This document shows, in pieces, positions 1 to 5,027 of a DNA stretch of 6,610 nt. Where the stretch lies: assembly GCA_030641245.1 (NCBI GenBank), contig DAOWHU010000083.1, positions 1-6,610 on the forward strand, given 5' to 3'. Origin of the DNA: a bacterium. GTDB lineage: Bacteria > Patescibacteriota > Minisyncoccia > Moranbacterales > DUUL01. Made by a program: the position numbers and the translations under genes. The notes beneath the pieces were generated by a model. That model saw only the letters and a program-made list of their open reading frames with translations, ran no database searches and was not told the DNA's origin. Each line of letters opens with the position of its first letter. The stretch's first letter is position 1.

Positions 1-170
1 TTATAATTGCTCGCTAGCTCTCAATCTAGTGCCTGCGTTTGGCTTGAATCCTTTCCTCTCCGCCAGTTATCATAAAAAAGCCCTAACGGGCTTTTTTATG
101 ATAACTGGCGGAGAGGAAAGGATTCAAGCCAAACGCAGGTACTAGATTGAGAGCTAGCGAGCAATTATAA
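1..170. repeat. Long near-perfect palindrome (83-bp arms, 4-base loop)
   Basis: Bases 1-83 are the reverse complement of 88-170 around the loop TAAC (84-87). The only difference is G31 facing T140. The outermost pair is the first base of the window, so the true left limit cannot be seen. The right arm continues into unique sequence (the candidate RNA at 106-268), while the left arm looks like a folded-back copy of that RNA's 3' half plus its terminator. A palindrome of this size centred on a terminator at a sequence edge is typical of an assembly or amplification fold-back. A real inverted duplication or a covalently closed DNA end would look the same. Confidence 0.95.
74..97. terminator. Bidirectional rho-independent terminator at palindrome centre
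   Basis: The stem AAAAAAGCCC / GGGCTTTTTT (74-83 with 88-97) has a TAAC loop and T6 tracts on both strands, so it can stop transcription in either direction. On the minus strand it begins 8 bases after a CGCCA sequence (110-106), which is where a terminator would be expected if that sequence is the 3' end of an RNA. Confidence 0.75.
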
Positions 171-268
171 ATAGCGTGCCGAGTTCGGGGAGGAACCACT
201 TAACGAATGCAAGTCGTTAGGCGAAGTATGAGTTTAGTGAGTTGACCCTTCGAATCCCTTTCTCTCAA
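106..268 (-). ncRNA. Candidate structured RNA of about 163 nt, family not identified
   Basis: The ends pair with each other: bases 111-125 with 252-266 (13 Watson-Crick pairs, one G-T and one A-C), extended by AAG/CTT past a one-base bulge. Inside, TAACGA (201-206) and TCGTTA (214-219) form a hairpin with a 7-base loop, flanked by ACTT/AAGT. Also inside, GTTC/GAAC forms a small stem near 183-196. The minus strand is preferred because it ends in CGCCA and meets a terminator 8 bases later. Near the 5' end it reads GGATTCGAAGGG, one base from the tmRNA 5' motif GGATTCGACGGG. However, no T-arm or standard acceptor stem can be formed, the length is about half that of tmRNA, and I find no tag reading frame. 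The overall shape (closed ends, about 160-180 nt) is more like 6S RNA, but I cannot match 6S signatures firmly. The assignment to RNA is inferred. Confidence 0.45.
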
Positions 269-269
269 A

Positions 270-297
270 TTTGTTCAGTAACAAGTTACTGAACAAA
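270..297. repeat. Perfect 13-bp hairpin
   Basis: TTTGTTCAGTAAC (270-282) and GTTACTGAACAAA (285-297) are exact inverse copies separated by AA. Neither strand has a clear run of T directly after the stem, so this is not a standard terminator. It starts directly at the end of the candidate RNA. Together with the next hairpin it is enclosed by a further inverted repeat, CTCAAATTTG (264-273) with CAAATTTGAG (386-395); the first of these shares bases 270-273 with this hairpin, so both cannot be fully paired at once. Confidence 0.85.
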
Positions 298-301
298 AAT
301 A

Positions 302-345
302 AAATACTGATTTCCCTCTAAAGAAGGATCTTAAAATCAGTATTT
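302..345 (-). terminator. 12-bp hairpin with 20-base loop, possible minus-strand terminator
   Basis: AAATACTGATTT (302-313) pairs exactly with AAATCAGTATTT (334-345). On the minus strand the stem is followed by TATTTTATTTTTG, a T-rich tail compatible with termination; on the plus strand it is followed by CTTGAAG, which is not. No minus-strand gene is visible just upstream (347-660), so a termination role is uncertain. It may instead be a protein-binding or RNA structure element. Confidence 0.5.
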
Positions 346-407
346 CTTGAAGTCCTAAATTATTCAGTTGTGGCTTTATTCTAATCAAATTTGAGCAAAG
401 ATACAAT

Positions 408-520
408 CTTTTTCTTCTTTCTTTTTTATGGCAGATTCTTTCTCGCCTTTCAAGGTAGTGCTAACGCTTCCACCTTGACTGCGATTAAGAATTTGCAAGG
501 AGGCTAATAAGAAGAAAAAG
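408..520 (+). ncRNA. 113-base imperfect stem-loop element, possible small RNA
   Basis: A nested fold can be drawn by eye. CTTTTTCTTCTT (408-419) pairs exactly with AAGAAGAAAAAG (509-520). GCA-ATTCTT (431-440, one base bulged) pairs with AAGAAT-TGC (487-496). CAAGGT (451-456) pairs with ACCTTG (472-477), and GTG/CGC close a CTAA loop at 458-467. The last stem uses a G-U pair that would be a C-A mismatch on the minus strand, which mildly favours a plus-strand RNA. The 5' arm begins a 20-base pure pyrimidine run (408-427). An AAGGAGG sequence (497-503) resembles a ribosome binding site, but no start codon lies at a useful distance. I tested the SRP RNA apical motif and it does not fit. No family assigned. 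Confidence 0.4.
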
Positions 521-553
521 TGCCAAATGTATGGACACATTACCTGGAAAGTA

Positions 554-582
554 TTGACTTTTTGTTTAAAATAATGTATAAA
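554..582 (+). promoter_or_regulatory. Sigma70-type promoter of the lipoprotein gene
   Basis: TTGACT (-35, 554-559) and TATAAA (-10, 577-582) are separated by exactly 17 bases, close to the housekeeping consensus. Transcription would start near 589, giving a leader of about 75 bases. That leader can form a short hairpin, AGTCC-GAGG-GGGCT (602-614), before the ribosome binding site. Confidence 0.75.
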
Positions 583-650
583 TTAGAGACCTTTAGAGAG
601 TAGTCCGAGGGGGCTATTTAGTAGTTTGACATATTTCGAATAACTTAAAA

Positions 651-656
651 GAGGAG
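651..656 (+). promoter_or_regulatory. Ribosome binding site of the lipoprotein gene
   Basis: GAGGAG lies 7 bases before the ATG at 664. It is the clearest Shine-Dalgarno sequence in the window and fixes this start codon; most other genes here have none. Confidence 0.8.
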
Positions 657-663
657 ACTTGTC

Positions 664-1308
664 ATGAAAAAGTTTAATTTTTACTCGACCCTGATTTTTT
701 TTATTGTTACAGTAGTTATTTTTAGCGGGTGTGTATCAGAAAAAGAAATTATTCCTACTGAGAATGACCTGGCTAGTTTGACCAAAACCGAGAAAGCGGC
801 CATTGATAAGAAGTTGTTTTCGCTTGCTGACCTTAAATTGTCTAAACTTCTGATCGAGAAAGAAAAAGTTGAGAAAAGAGAGGTTGCTCCCATTACTTTC
901 TTCGTCAAGAAAGGGCGTTTTTCGAAGTCGAAAGAGTATGGAGCCGGAATATTTATTCTGGATAAAAAAAACATTGCTTGTATGAGGTTCTTTTCCAATA
1001 GTACAAACATTGAAGAGGGAAAGAGCAATATTATGAATCTTTATTCCAGGAAGATAATTCGTGATTTTGACAAATACGTAGTTGAAAAATTGACAGGAAA
1101 TTTTTGCCAAAATTTACCTGATCAGGAAGTGACGGTATATAAGCTGAAATGCTTTATTGCGGGGAATTTACGCTATCTTTCTGTGGTTGTTGTCGAGATG
1201 GAAAAAGTTAACTATTTTGTGGTTTTCTATAATCGTTCTCGTCCTAATTCCAAGATGGGGGATGTACTGGCTTTATTTTTTGACACAGTTGAAAAAAGGG
1301 AGATCTAA
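664..1308 (+). CDS. Predicted lipoprotein of unknown function
   Basis: This 214-residue protein begins with a type II signal peptide: a basic start (MKK), a hydrophobic stretch at about residues 8-20 and the lipobox FSGC with Cys23 as the predicted lipid-modified residue. Residue +2 is Val. It should therefore be exported and anchored in the cytoplasmic membrane by lipid. After the anchor comes a charged, probably helical section (about 30-75), then a compact mixed region (about 76-214) with alternating hydrophobic strands such as GAGIFIL and LSVVVVEME. Three further cysteines (106, 148, 163) are present. I recognise no family and assign no function. It is a single-gene unit with its own promoter, ribosome binding site and terminator, and its base composition is less AT-rich than the recombinase region (25 G/C in 781-840). 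Confidence 0.85.
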   Translation: MKKFNFYSTLIFFIVTVVIFSGCVSEKEIIPTENDLASLTKTEKAAIDKKLFSLADLKLSKLLIEKEKVEKREVAPITFFVKKGRFSKSKEYGAGIFILDKKNIACMRFFSNSTNIEEGKSNIMNLYSRKIIRDFDKYVVEKLTGNFCQNLPDQEVTVYKLKCFIAGNLRYLSVVVVEMEKVNYFVVFYNRSRPNSKMGDVLALFFDTVEKREI

Positions 1309-1331
1309 GTCATTAATGTCTATTTATTTTT

Positions 1332-1367
1332 AAAAGGGCTTTTGTTGCAAATGCACAAAACCCTTTT
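1332..1367 (+). terminator. Rho-independent terminator of the lipoprotein gene
   Basis: AAAAGGG (1332-1338) pairs with CCCTTTT (1361-1367) and TTTTGT (1340-1345) pairs with ACAAAA (1355-1360), with one bulged C (1339) and a 9-base loop. The stem ends in TTTT and follows the stop codon by 23 bases. Confidence 0.8.
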
Positions 1368-1376
1368 AATATTATC

Positions 1377-1437
1377 AAAAAACAAAAAAAGATACTTGCT
1401 CGTTTCGCGTTACTTGCCGAGGTGAAAAATATCTTTT
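1377..1437 (-). terminator. Terminator of the flavoprotein gene, with a long structured loop
   Basis: On the minus strand AAAAGATA (1437-1430) pairs with TATCTTTT (1394-1387) and is followed by a T-rich tail that runs to 1377 (11 T after the stem, one G interrupting). The loop of 35 bases is unusually long. It can form an inner CTCG/CGAG stem (1399-1402 with 1418-1421). It lies 77 bases past the flavoprotein stop codon, facing the lipoprotein terminator. Confidence 0.65.
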
Positions 1438-1494
1438 GTATACAGAGAAAAATTTGAGTTTTTTAAATTTGATATTGTATATTGAATGGATGTT

Positions 1495-1515
1495 GCGTAT
1501 TGCGTATTGCGTGTT
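1495..1515. repeat. Short tandem repeat GCGTATT x3 (last unit GCGTGTT)
   Basis: Two exact copies of GCGTATT (1495-1501, 1502-1508) are followed by GCGTGTT (1509-1515). The array ends on the last base of the flavoprotein stop codon, so it lies in that gene's 3' untranslated region. On the minus strand it reads as repeats of AATACGC. Confidence 0.75.
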
Positions 1516-2780
1516 TACAGGGAATTTTGCGAAGCAGAAATTCCAGCCACATATCCTGTTGTCCAACAAATTTGTAGATTATAACCACCAGTCGGTCCAT
1601 TTAGATCCAATATCTCACCGGCGAAATAAAGGTTGTCAATTTTTCGAGACTGCATCGTATTAGGATTAATTTCCCTGAGGTTAATTCCTCCTTTGGTTAC
1701 GATGGCATTTTTAAAGCCTACTAATTCATCGACATTTAAAACCAAATCTTTCAGGAGAGCAGTTAATTTTTTCCGATCTTCTTTGGAAATTTCGTTTGTT
1801 TTTTTGTCAGGATCAATTTTGGAAATTTTAACGATAGTTGGGATCATTTTCTGGGGGAGTAAGTCGTCTAAGGCGTTAATAAACTTTCGGTTGTGATATT
1901 TTTCGAAATCTTTTTGAATTCTTTGGTCTAGTTCTTTAAATTCCAGGGCTGGTTTTAGATCAATCGAAATTTTTACTCGGTCTTTTTTTAATAATTTCCC
2001 AATTTCATAACTAACATCCAAAACAATTGGTCCGCTAATTCCAAAATGGGTAAATAACATTTCACCAAAACGATCAGTTTGTTTTTTGTTGTTTTGAAAA
2101 ACAGAAAGTCTAACATTTCGGAGAGATACTCCTTGAAGTTCAGTAGCCCAGTCGTTGATAGTTTTAATGGGCGTTAAAGCTGGAGTAGGGGTTATAATCC
2201 GGTGACCGAATTTTTTAGCCCATTGATAGCCGTCGCCGGTTGATCCAGTTATTGGATAAGATTTTCCTCCAGTGCAGATAATATATTGTCTGGCAATGAC
2301 CTCTGTTTTTCGGGTAATAATTTTTTCAATTTTGCTATCTTTAATTTCAAAGGATTTAATTTTGCTTTTTCTCATCAAAACTACTCCATTCTTAGTTAGC
2401 ATTTTTCGAAAGGTATCAATGATTTCTTCAGCGCTATCAGATTGAGGGAACACTCGACCACCTCTTTCAGTTTTTAATTTTATTCCAGATTTTTCAAAAA
2501 AATCTTTAGTTTTTTTGACATCAAATTTATGTAAAGCAGAAAATAGAAAACGTCCTTTTCTCCCGAGAGCGTTTACTAAAGTTTCCTTGGTAAAATTTTC
2601 TTGAGTAATGTTACAGCGTCCCTTGCCAGTCATAGAAACTTTTCGGCCCAATCTTTCGTTTTTTTCGATTAAAACAACCCGAGCTCCTTTTTGAGAAGCC
2701 CAAAAGGCCGCCATCATTCCAGTGGCTCCTCCGCCAATAACGGCGATATCAAAAAAGTGTTGTTCTGGATTTTTACTCAT
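1515..2780 (-). CDS. BaiN/HI0933-family FAD-dependent flavoprotein (NAD(P)/FAD oxidoreductase)
   Basis: This predicted soluble flavoprotein has 421 residues from the ATG at 2780, a usual length for the family. The N-terminus carries the dinucleotide-binding fold: GGGATG at 16-21, the acidic end of strand 2 (LIEKN, Glu39) and the family motif GKGRCN at 52-57. The C-terminus has YFAGEILD (about 385-392) followed by GPTGGYNLQ (395-403), which completes the FAD site. These features match the family of E. coli YhiN, H. influenzae HI0933 and clostridial BaiN. BaiN reduces a bile acid enone, but the physiological substrate of most members is unknown and cannot be inferred here. The frame also has a GTG at 2816 that would add 12 residues. 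I prefer 2780 because MSKN leads directly into the binding fold, though neither start has a Shine-Dalgarno sequence. It is divergent from the Nudix gene. Confidence 0.93.
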   Translation of the reverse strand: MSKNPEQHFFDIAVIGGGATGMMAAFWASQKGARVVLIEKNERLGRKVSMTGKGRCNITQENFTKETLVNALGRKGRFLFSALHKFDVKKTKDFFEKSGIKLKTERGGRVFPQSDSAEEIIDTFRKMLTKNGVVLMRKSKIKSFEIKDSKIEKIITRKTEVIARQYIICTGGKSYPITGSTGDGYQWAKKFGHRIITPTPALTPIKTINDWATELQGVSLRNVRLSVFQNNKKQTDRFGEMLFTHFGISGPIVLDVSYEIGKLLKKDRVKISIDLKPALEFKELDQRIQKDFEKYHNRKFINALDDLLPQKMIPTIVKISKIDPDKKTNEISKEDRKKLTALLKDLVLNVDELVGFKNAIVTKGGINLREINPNTMQSRKIDNLYFAGEILDLNGPTGGYNLQICWTTGYVAGISASQNSL

Positions 2781-2849
2781 AAAAAAATTTAGCAATAATC
2801 TCACAGTATGGTACACTATTTTTAAGATTTAAGCAATAAAAGGTGTTTT
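2781..2849. promoter_or_regulatory. Divergent promoter region between flavoprotein and Nudix genes
   Basis: Only 69 bases separate the two start codons, so promoters for both genes should lie here or overlap the reading frames. For the flavoprotein, minus-strand TTGCTT and TACCAT with a 17-base spacer is the best pair I see, a 4-of-6 match at the -10. No convincing plus-strand pair is visible. AGGTG at 2841-2845, 4 bases before the ATG, is a weak ribosome binding site for the Nudix gene. Confidence 0.35.
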
Positions 2850-3278
2850 ATGGGTGAAGAGAGTAGGTCAAAAGTAGGGTTAGGGGTTTGCGTAGTTAAG
2901 GGTAATAGGGTTTTGTTTGGTAAAAGAAAAAACACTCACGGAGAGGGAAGTTGGTGTTTTCCGGGCGGTCATCTGGAGTTCAATGAAACTTGGGAAGAGT
3001 GTGCAAGACGAGAAACTATGGAGGAGACCGGGTTAAAAATCAAAAATCTAAGATTCATCACTGCTACTAATGATATTTTCGAAAAGGAAGGCAAGCACTA
3101 CATTACGATAATTATTCTAGCCGATTGCATTTCTGGTGATCCAAAAATTATGGAATCAGATAAATGTGAAAAATGGGGCTGGTTTGAATATGGCAAGCAA
3201 CCCCAACCCCTTTTTATTTCTCAACAGAATTTAAACAAACAGGGTTTCAACCCTTTTGATAAAAAATATAAAAATTAA
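2850..3278 (+). CDS. Nudix hydrolase, NUDT15 (MTH2)-like nucleoside triphosphate diphosphatase
   Basis: This 142-residue protein is one Nudix domain. The Nudix box runs from Gly40 to Leu62 with Glu46, Arg54, Glu55, Glu58, Glu59 and Gly61 in place; these residues bind the metal and catalyse cleavage. Around the box, LFGKRKNTHGEGSW, PGGHLEF and ETWEECARRET closely follow the human NUDT15 pattern as I remember it, as do FEKEGKHYIT and the late GFNPF (NUDT15 has GYDPF). That subgroup hydrolyses nucleoside triphosphates to monophosphates and pyrophosphate, so nucleotide-pool clean-up is the likely role. The exact substrate cannot be read from sequence. The box position normally hydrophobic is Thr56, a mild deviation. 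Single gene; no clear terminator follows. Confidence 0.92.
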   Translation: MGEESRSKVGLGVCVVKGNRVLFGKRKNTHGEGSWCFPGGHLEFNETWEECARRETMEETGLKIKNLRFITATNDIFEKEGKHYITIIILADCISGDPKIMESDKCEKWGWFEYGKQPQPLFISQQNLNKQGFNPFDKKYKN

Positions 3279-3446
3279 ATAGTAGTTTCCATAGGAACCA
3301 CTGTCGCACACATTATATTTAGGTCATTTTAGAATTTTTTGAAAGAAGAACATCTGCAGACTGTTATGCAAAATGTTTTCTTGTTAACAAGTCATCGTTG
3401 TATTATATGTGAATTAATGATATAGCCTAAATGAAATTATCAGTAA

Positions 3447-3947
3447 TTAATATTGGACTTGGTCTAAAGCTTTTTTAATTCCGATTTTTAAAAATTCTGT
3501 AAAATTTTCTGGACTGATGGTATAGATAATTGTGAACGAGGTAATAAAAATAATAATCGCTAGCCATTTTGTATAACGACCACGTGTTCTGACAAAAAGA
3601 ATAACCGAAAGAATGATCATAATTGTTGGGCCTACGACCTTGATATCGCCCAAAGGCACAGAATAACCCACTACCATTCTTCGGCTTTCTCCTAAGAATT
3701 CCGCTAAATTAAAATTTATTTTTAGTGTAATAAGCATAACTTCGGCAACTAATACTACTAAAAGCGCAATAGATGCCAACTTTGTTGATTTTCCTTCGGT
3801 TCTGTAAATTTCATAAATTACTGTAGGCAATAAGCATAGAACAATAAATAATGGACTTAATTTAACCAAGCCGACAATAATACCAATTGTTGCTAGAGTA
3901 CTTAATATAACGCAAGTTAAAGTTGCGTGTTTCGTTGGTTTAGCCAT
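3447..3947 (-). CDS. Small membrane protein with about five transmembrane helices, function unknown
   Basis: The 166-residue product has hydrophobic segments at about 9-29, 32-48, 57-76, 104-119 and 127-144, and no signal-peptide cleavage site. A basic loop (RTRGRYTK, 120-127) between helices 4 and 5 and the basic stretch before helix 1 suggest these parts face the cytoplasm. The middle loop (77-103, FLGESRRMVVGYSVPLGD) is the most polar part. The C-terminal 148-163 may be an amphipathic helix. I do not recognise a family. The start at 3947 lacks a Shine-Dalgarno sequence but is preceded by a plausible promoter. Downstream, ATTAATGATA (3413-3422) and TATCAGTAAT (3438-3447) form a 9-of-10 hairpin without a T tract, so termination is unclear. 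Confidence 0.75.
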   Translation of the reverse strand: MAKPTKHATLTCVILSTLATIGIIVGLVKLSPLFIVLCLLPTVIYEIYRTEGKSTKLASIALLVVLVAEVMLITLKINFNLAEFLGESRRMVVGYSVPLGDIKVVGPTIMIILSVILFVRTRGRYTKWLAIIIFITSFTIIYTISPENFTEFLKIGIKKALDQVQY

Positions 3948-3994
3948 GTTGTTTTTTAAAATTATTATTTATAGGTATCGTTTCTTGTGCGTTA

Positions 3995-4023
3995 ATGATA
4001 CTATTCATAGTATTGATTGTAAA
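3995..4023 (-). promoter_or_regulatory. Promoter of the membrane-protein gene with operator-like palindrome
   Basis: On the minus strand TTTACA (4023-4018) and TATCAT (4000-3995) sit 17 bases apart, pointing to a start near 3988, about 40 bases before the ATG at 3947. The spacer and -10 region contain a perfect palindrome, ATACTAT-TC-ATAGTAT (3998-4013). A dimeric regulator bound there would block RNA polymerase. The regulator is not in this window. Confidence 0.5.
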
Positions 4024-4065
4024 GAAAGTGCAATTCTATTATCCAAAAAAGATTTTGAATAACCG

Positions 4066-4111
4066 GTTTTTATACAAATAAATAGTTTGTATAAAAACTA
4101 TGATTTGTATA
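4066..4111. repeat. 13-7-13 inverted repeat plus a third half-site, candidate recombinase site
   Basis: GTTTTTATACAAA (4066-4078) and TTTGTATAAAAAC (4086-4098) are exact inverse copies around a 7-base spacer TAAATAG. A further direct copy of the inner motif TTTGTATA lies at 4104-4111. Two inverted arms of 11-13 bp around a 6-8 base spacer is the general layout of tyrosine recombinase crossover sites. The recombinase pseudogene begins 95 bases further right. A plain hairpin or operator remains possible; with no copy elsewhere in view the role is inferred. Confidence 0.55.
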
Positions 4112-4193
4112 TTATGCAAATTAACGATATATTTAAATTAACTTAGATAGTTTAAATTATTTTATAAATATATCTTCATATAATAATTATAGC

Positions 4194-5006
4194 ATGGAAA
4201 ATATTTTAGATAAAACTAAAAAAATATTAAAATTAAGAGATTATAGTTCAAGAATAATTAAAGCTTATCTATTTTATATAGAAGAATATTTGCTTTTTTC
4301 CAGAAAAAGAAAATTTTTAAAATGATTAAGAAGTCATTGAAATTTTTTATTGCAAAAACAAGAACGAGGTAATTCTTCTCAGGCAATAAATTTAGTTTTA
4401 AATTCAATTAAATTTTTATATAGAGAAATTTTAAAATTAACAAATAAAATTAATTTTAAATGTGTTTAAAAAAGTAAAAAATTGTCTGTTGTTCTATCTA
4501 GGCAAGAAATAGAAAAAATATTACTTAAAATAGAAAACCCAAAATACAAACTCATGTCATTTTTAGGGTATGCTTCGGGACTTAGAGTTAGTGAAGTTAT
4601 ATCGTTAAAAATAAAAGATATAAACTTAGAAGAATTAATAATTTATATTAAATTAGCCAAAGGCAGAAAATATCGGATTACCATTTTCTCTGAAAAACTA
4701 AAAATTGATATATAAAATATCATTAAAGAGAAGGATAAAAACGATTTTGTTTTCGGATCTAATTGAAGATGAAAATCAACCACGAATTTTTTACAAAAAG
4801 TTTCTAAAACTGCTTTTGAAAAAGCTAATATTAGTAAAGATGCAACATTTCATTCATTGAGACATGGTTTCGCTACACATCTTTTAGAGAATAGTGCTGA
4901 TGTTTGTTATGCTCGAGAATTATTGGGATATTCAAATATTTGTATAACACGGATTTACACTAAAGTGACAAATTTTAAATTAAAAAACATTCAAAGTCCA
5001 TTTTAA
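4194..5006 (+). pseudogene. Decayed XerC/D-like tyrosine recombinase (phage-type integrase)
   Basis: One reading frame of 271 codons from the ATG at 4194 to TAA 5004-5006 translates across a whole integrase but is cut by stops: TGA 4323, TGA 4338, TAA 4467, TAA 4713, TGA 4764 and TGA 4770. The N-terminal core-binding domain is seen in RDYSSRIIKAYLFYIEEYLL and in SSQAINLVLNSIKFLYREIL. The catalytic domain has VVLSRQEIEKIL, GLRVSEV (Arg, 4584-4586), AKGRK, HSLRH (His 4851, Arg 4860) and IYTKV (nucleophile Tyr, 4956-4958). It ends KLKNIQSPF, similar to integrases I associate with Patescibacteria. The second active-site His, normally in LGH, is Tyr (4929-4931). Around 4310-4350 the frame is poor and EVIEIF appears in the +1 frame, so compensating small indels are likely there. 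The region is far more AT-rich than its neighbours (10 G/C in 4441-4500). No longer functional. Confidence 0.88.
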
Positions 5007-5027
5007 TAATAAATAATATAAACAAAG

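Noticed and set aside
200..230. Integron attC site, suggested by GTTAGGC and the facing TAACGA.
   Set aside because: Spacing between the boxes is far too short for attC, no cassette-like series is present, and the nearby genes have their own promoters and terminators.
106..268. tmRNA or tRNA-Ser gene on the minus strand, suggested by GGATTCGAAGGG and by CCTCTCCGCCA at the 3' end.
   Set aside because: No 5' GGAGAGG partner, no pairable T-stem around CTTGAAT, no tag reading frame, and the length fits neither. Kept only as an unassigned structured RNA.
106..268. 5S rRNA, because the minus strand contains CCCCGAACTCGG.
   Set aside because: The conserved downstream GAAGT-AAGC segment is missing and the end stem and length do not match 5S.
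408..520. Bacterial SRP (4.5S) RNA, because the minus strand has GTCA...GGAA...AGCA in order.
   Set aside because: GGAA cannot form the tetraloop on a short stem as required; it falls in an unpaired side of the best fold.
626..631. A second promoter, since TTGACA is a perfect -35 box.
   Set aside because: No -10 box lies 16-18 bases downstream; that position holds the ribosome binding site.
681..1110. Minus-strand open frames opposite the lipoprotein gene, and plus-strand frames opposite the flavoprotein and transporter genes.
   Set aside because: They lack start signals and recognisable domains and are antisense shadows of well-supported genes.
3279..3446. CTTGTTAACAAG (3380-3391) and TCTGCAGA (3353-3360) palindromes between the convergent Nudix and membrane-protein genes.
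   Set aside because: Short, isolated and without a T tract; expected by chance in AT-rich sequence and not good terminators.
4179..4184. TATAAT before the recombinase start as a promoter for a leaderless transcript.
   Set aside because: A perfect -10 in very AT-rich DNA is weak evidence, and no acceptable -35 sits at the right distance.
4194..5006. UGA read as glycine (code 25) to explain the stops in the integrase; TGA 4764 and 4770 fall where homologues have Gly before Lys.
   Set aside because: Two of the six stops are TAA, the TGAs at 4323 and 4338 do not align with Gly, and the glycine-rich flavoprotein is full length with no in-frame TGA. The transporter's only TGA is two codons before a TAA, so it does not settle the question, but the flavoprotein argues for the standard code.
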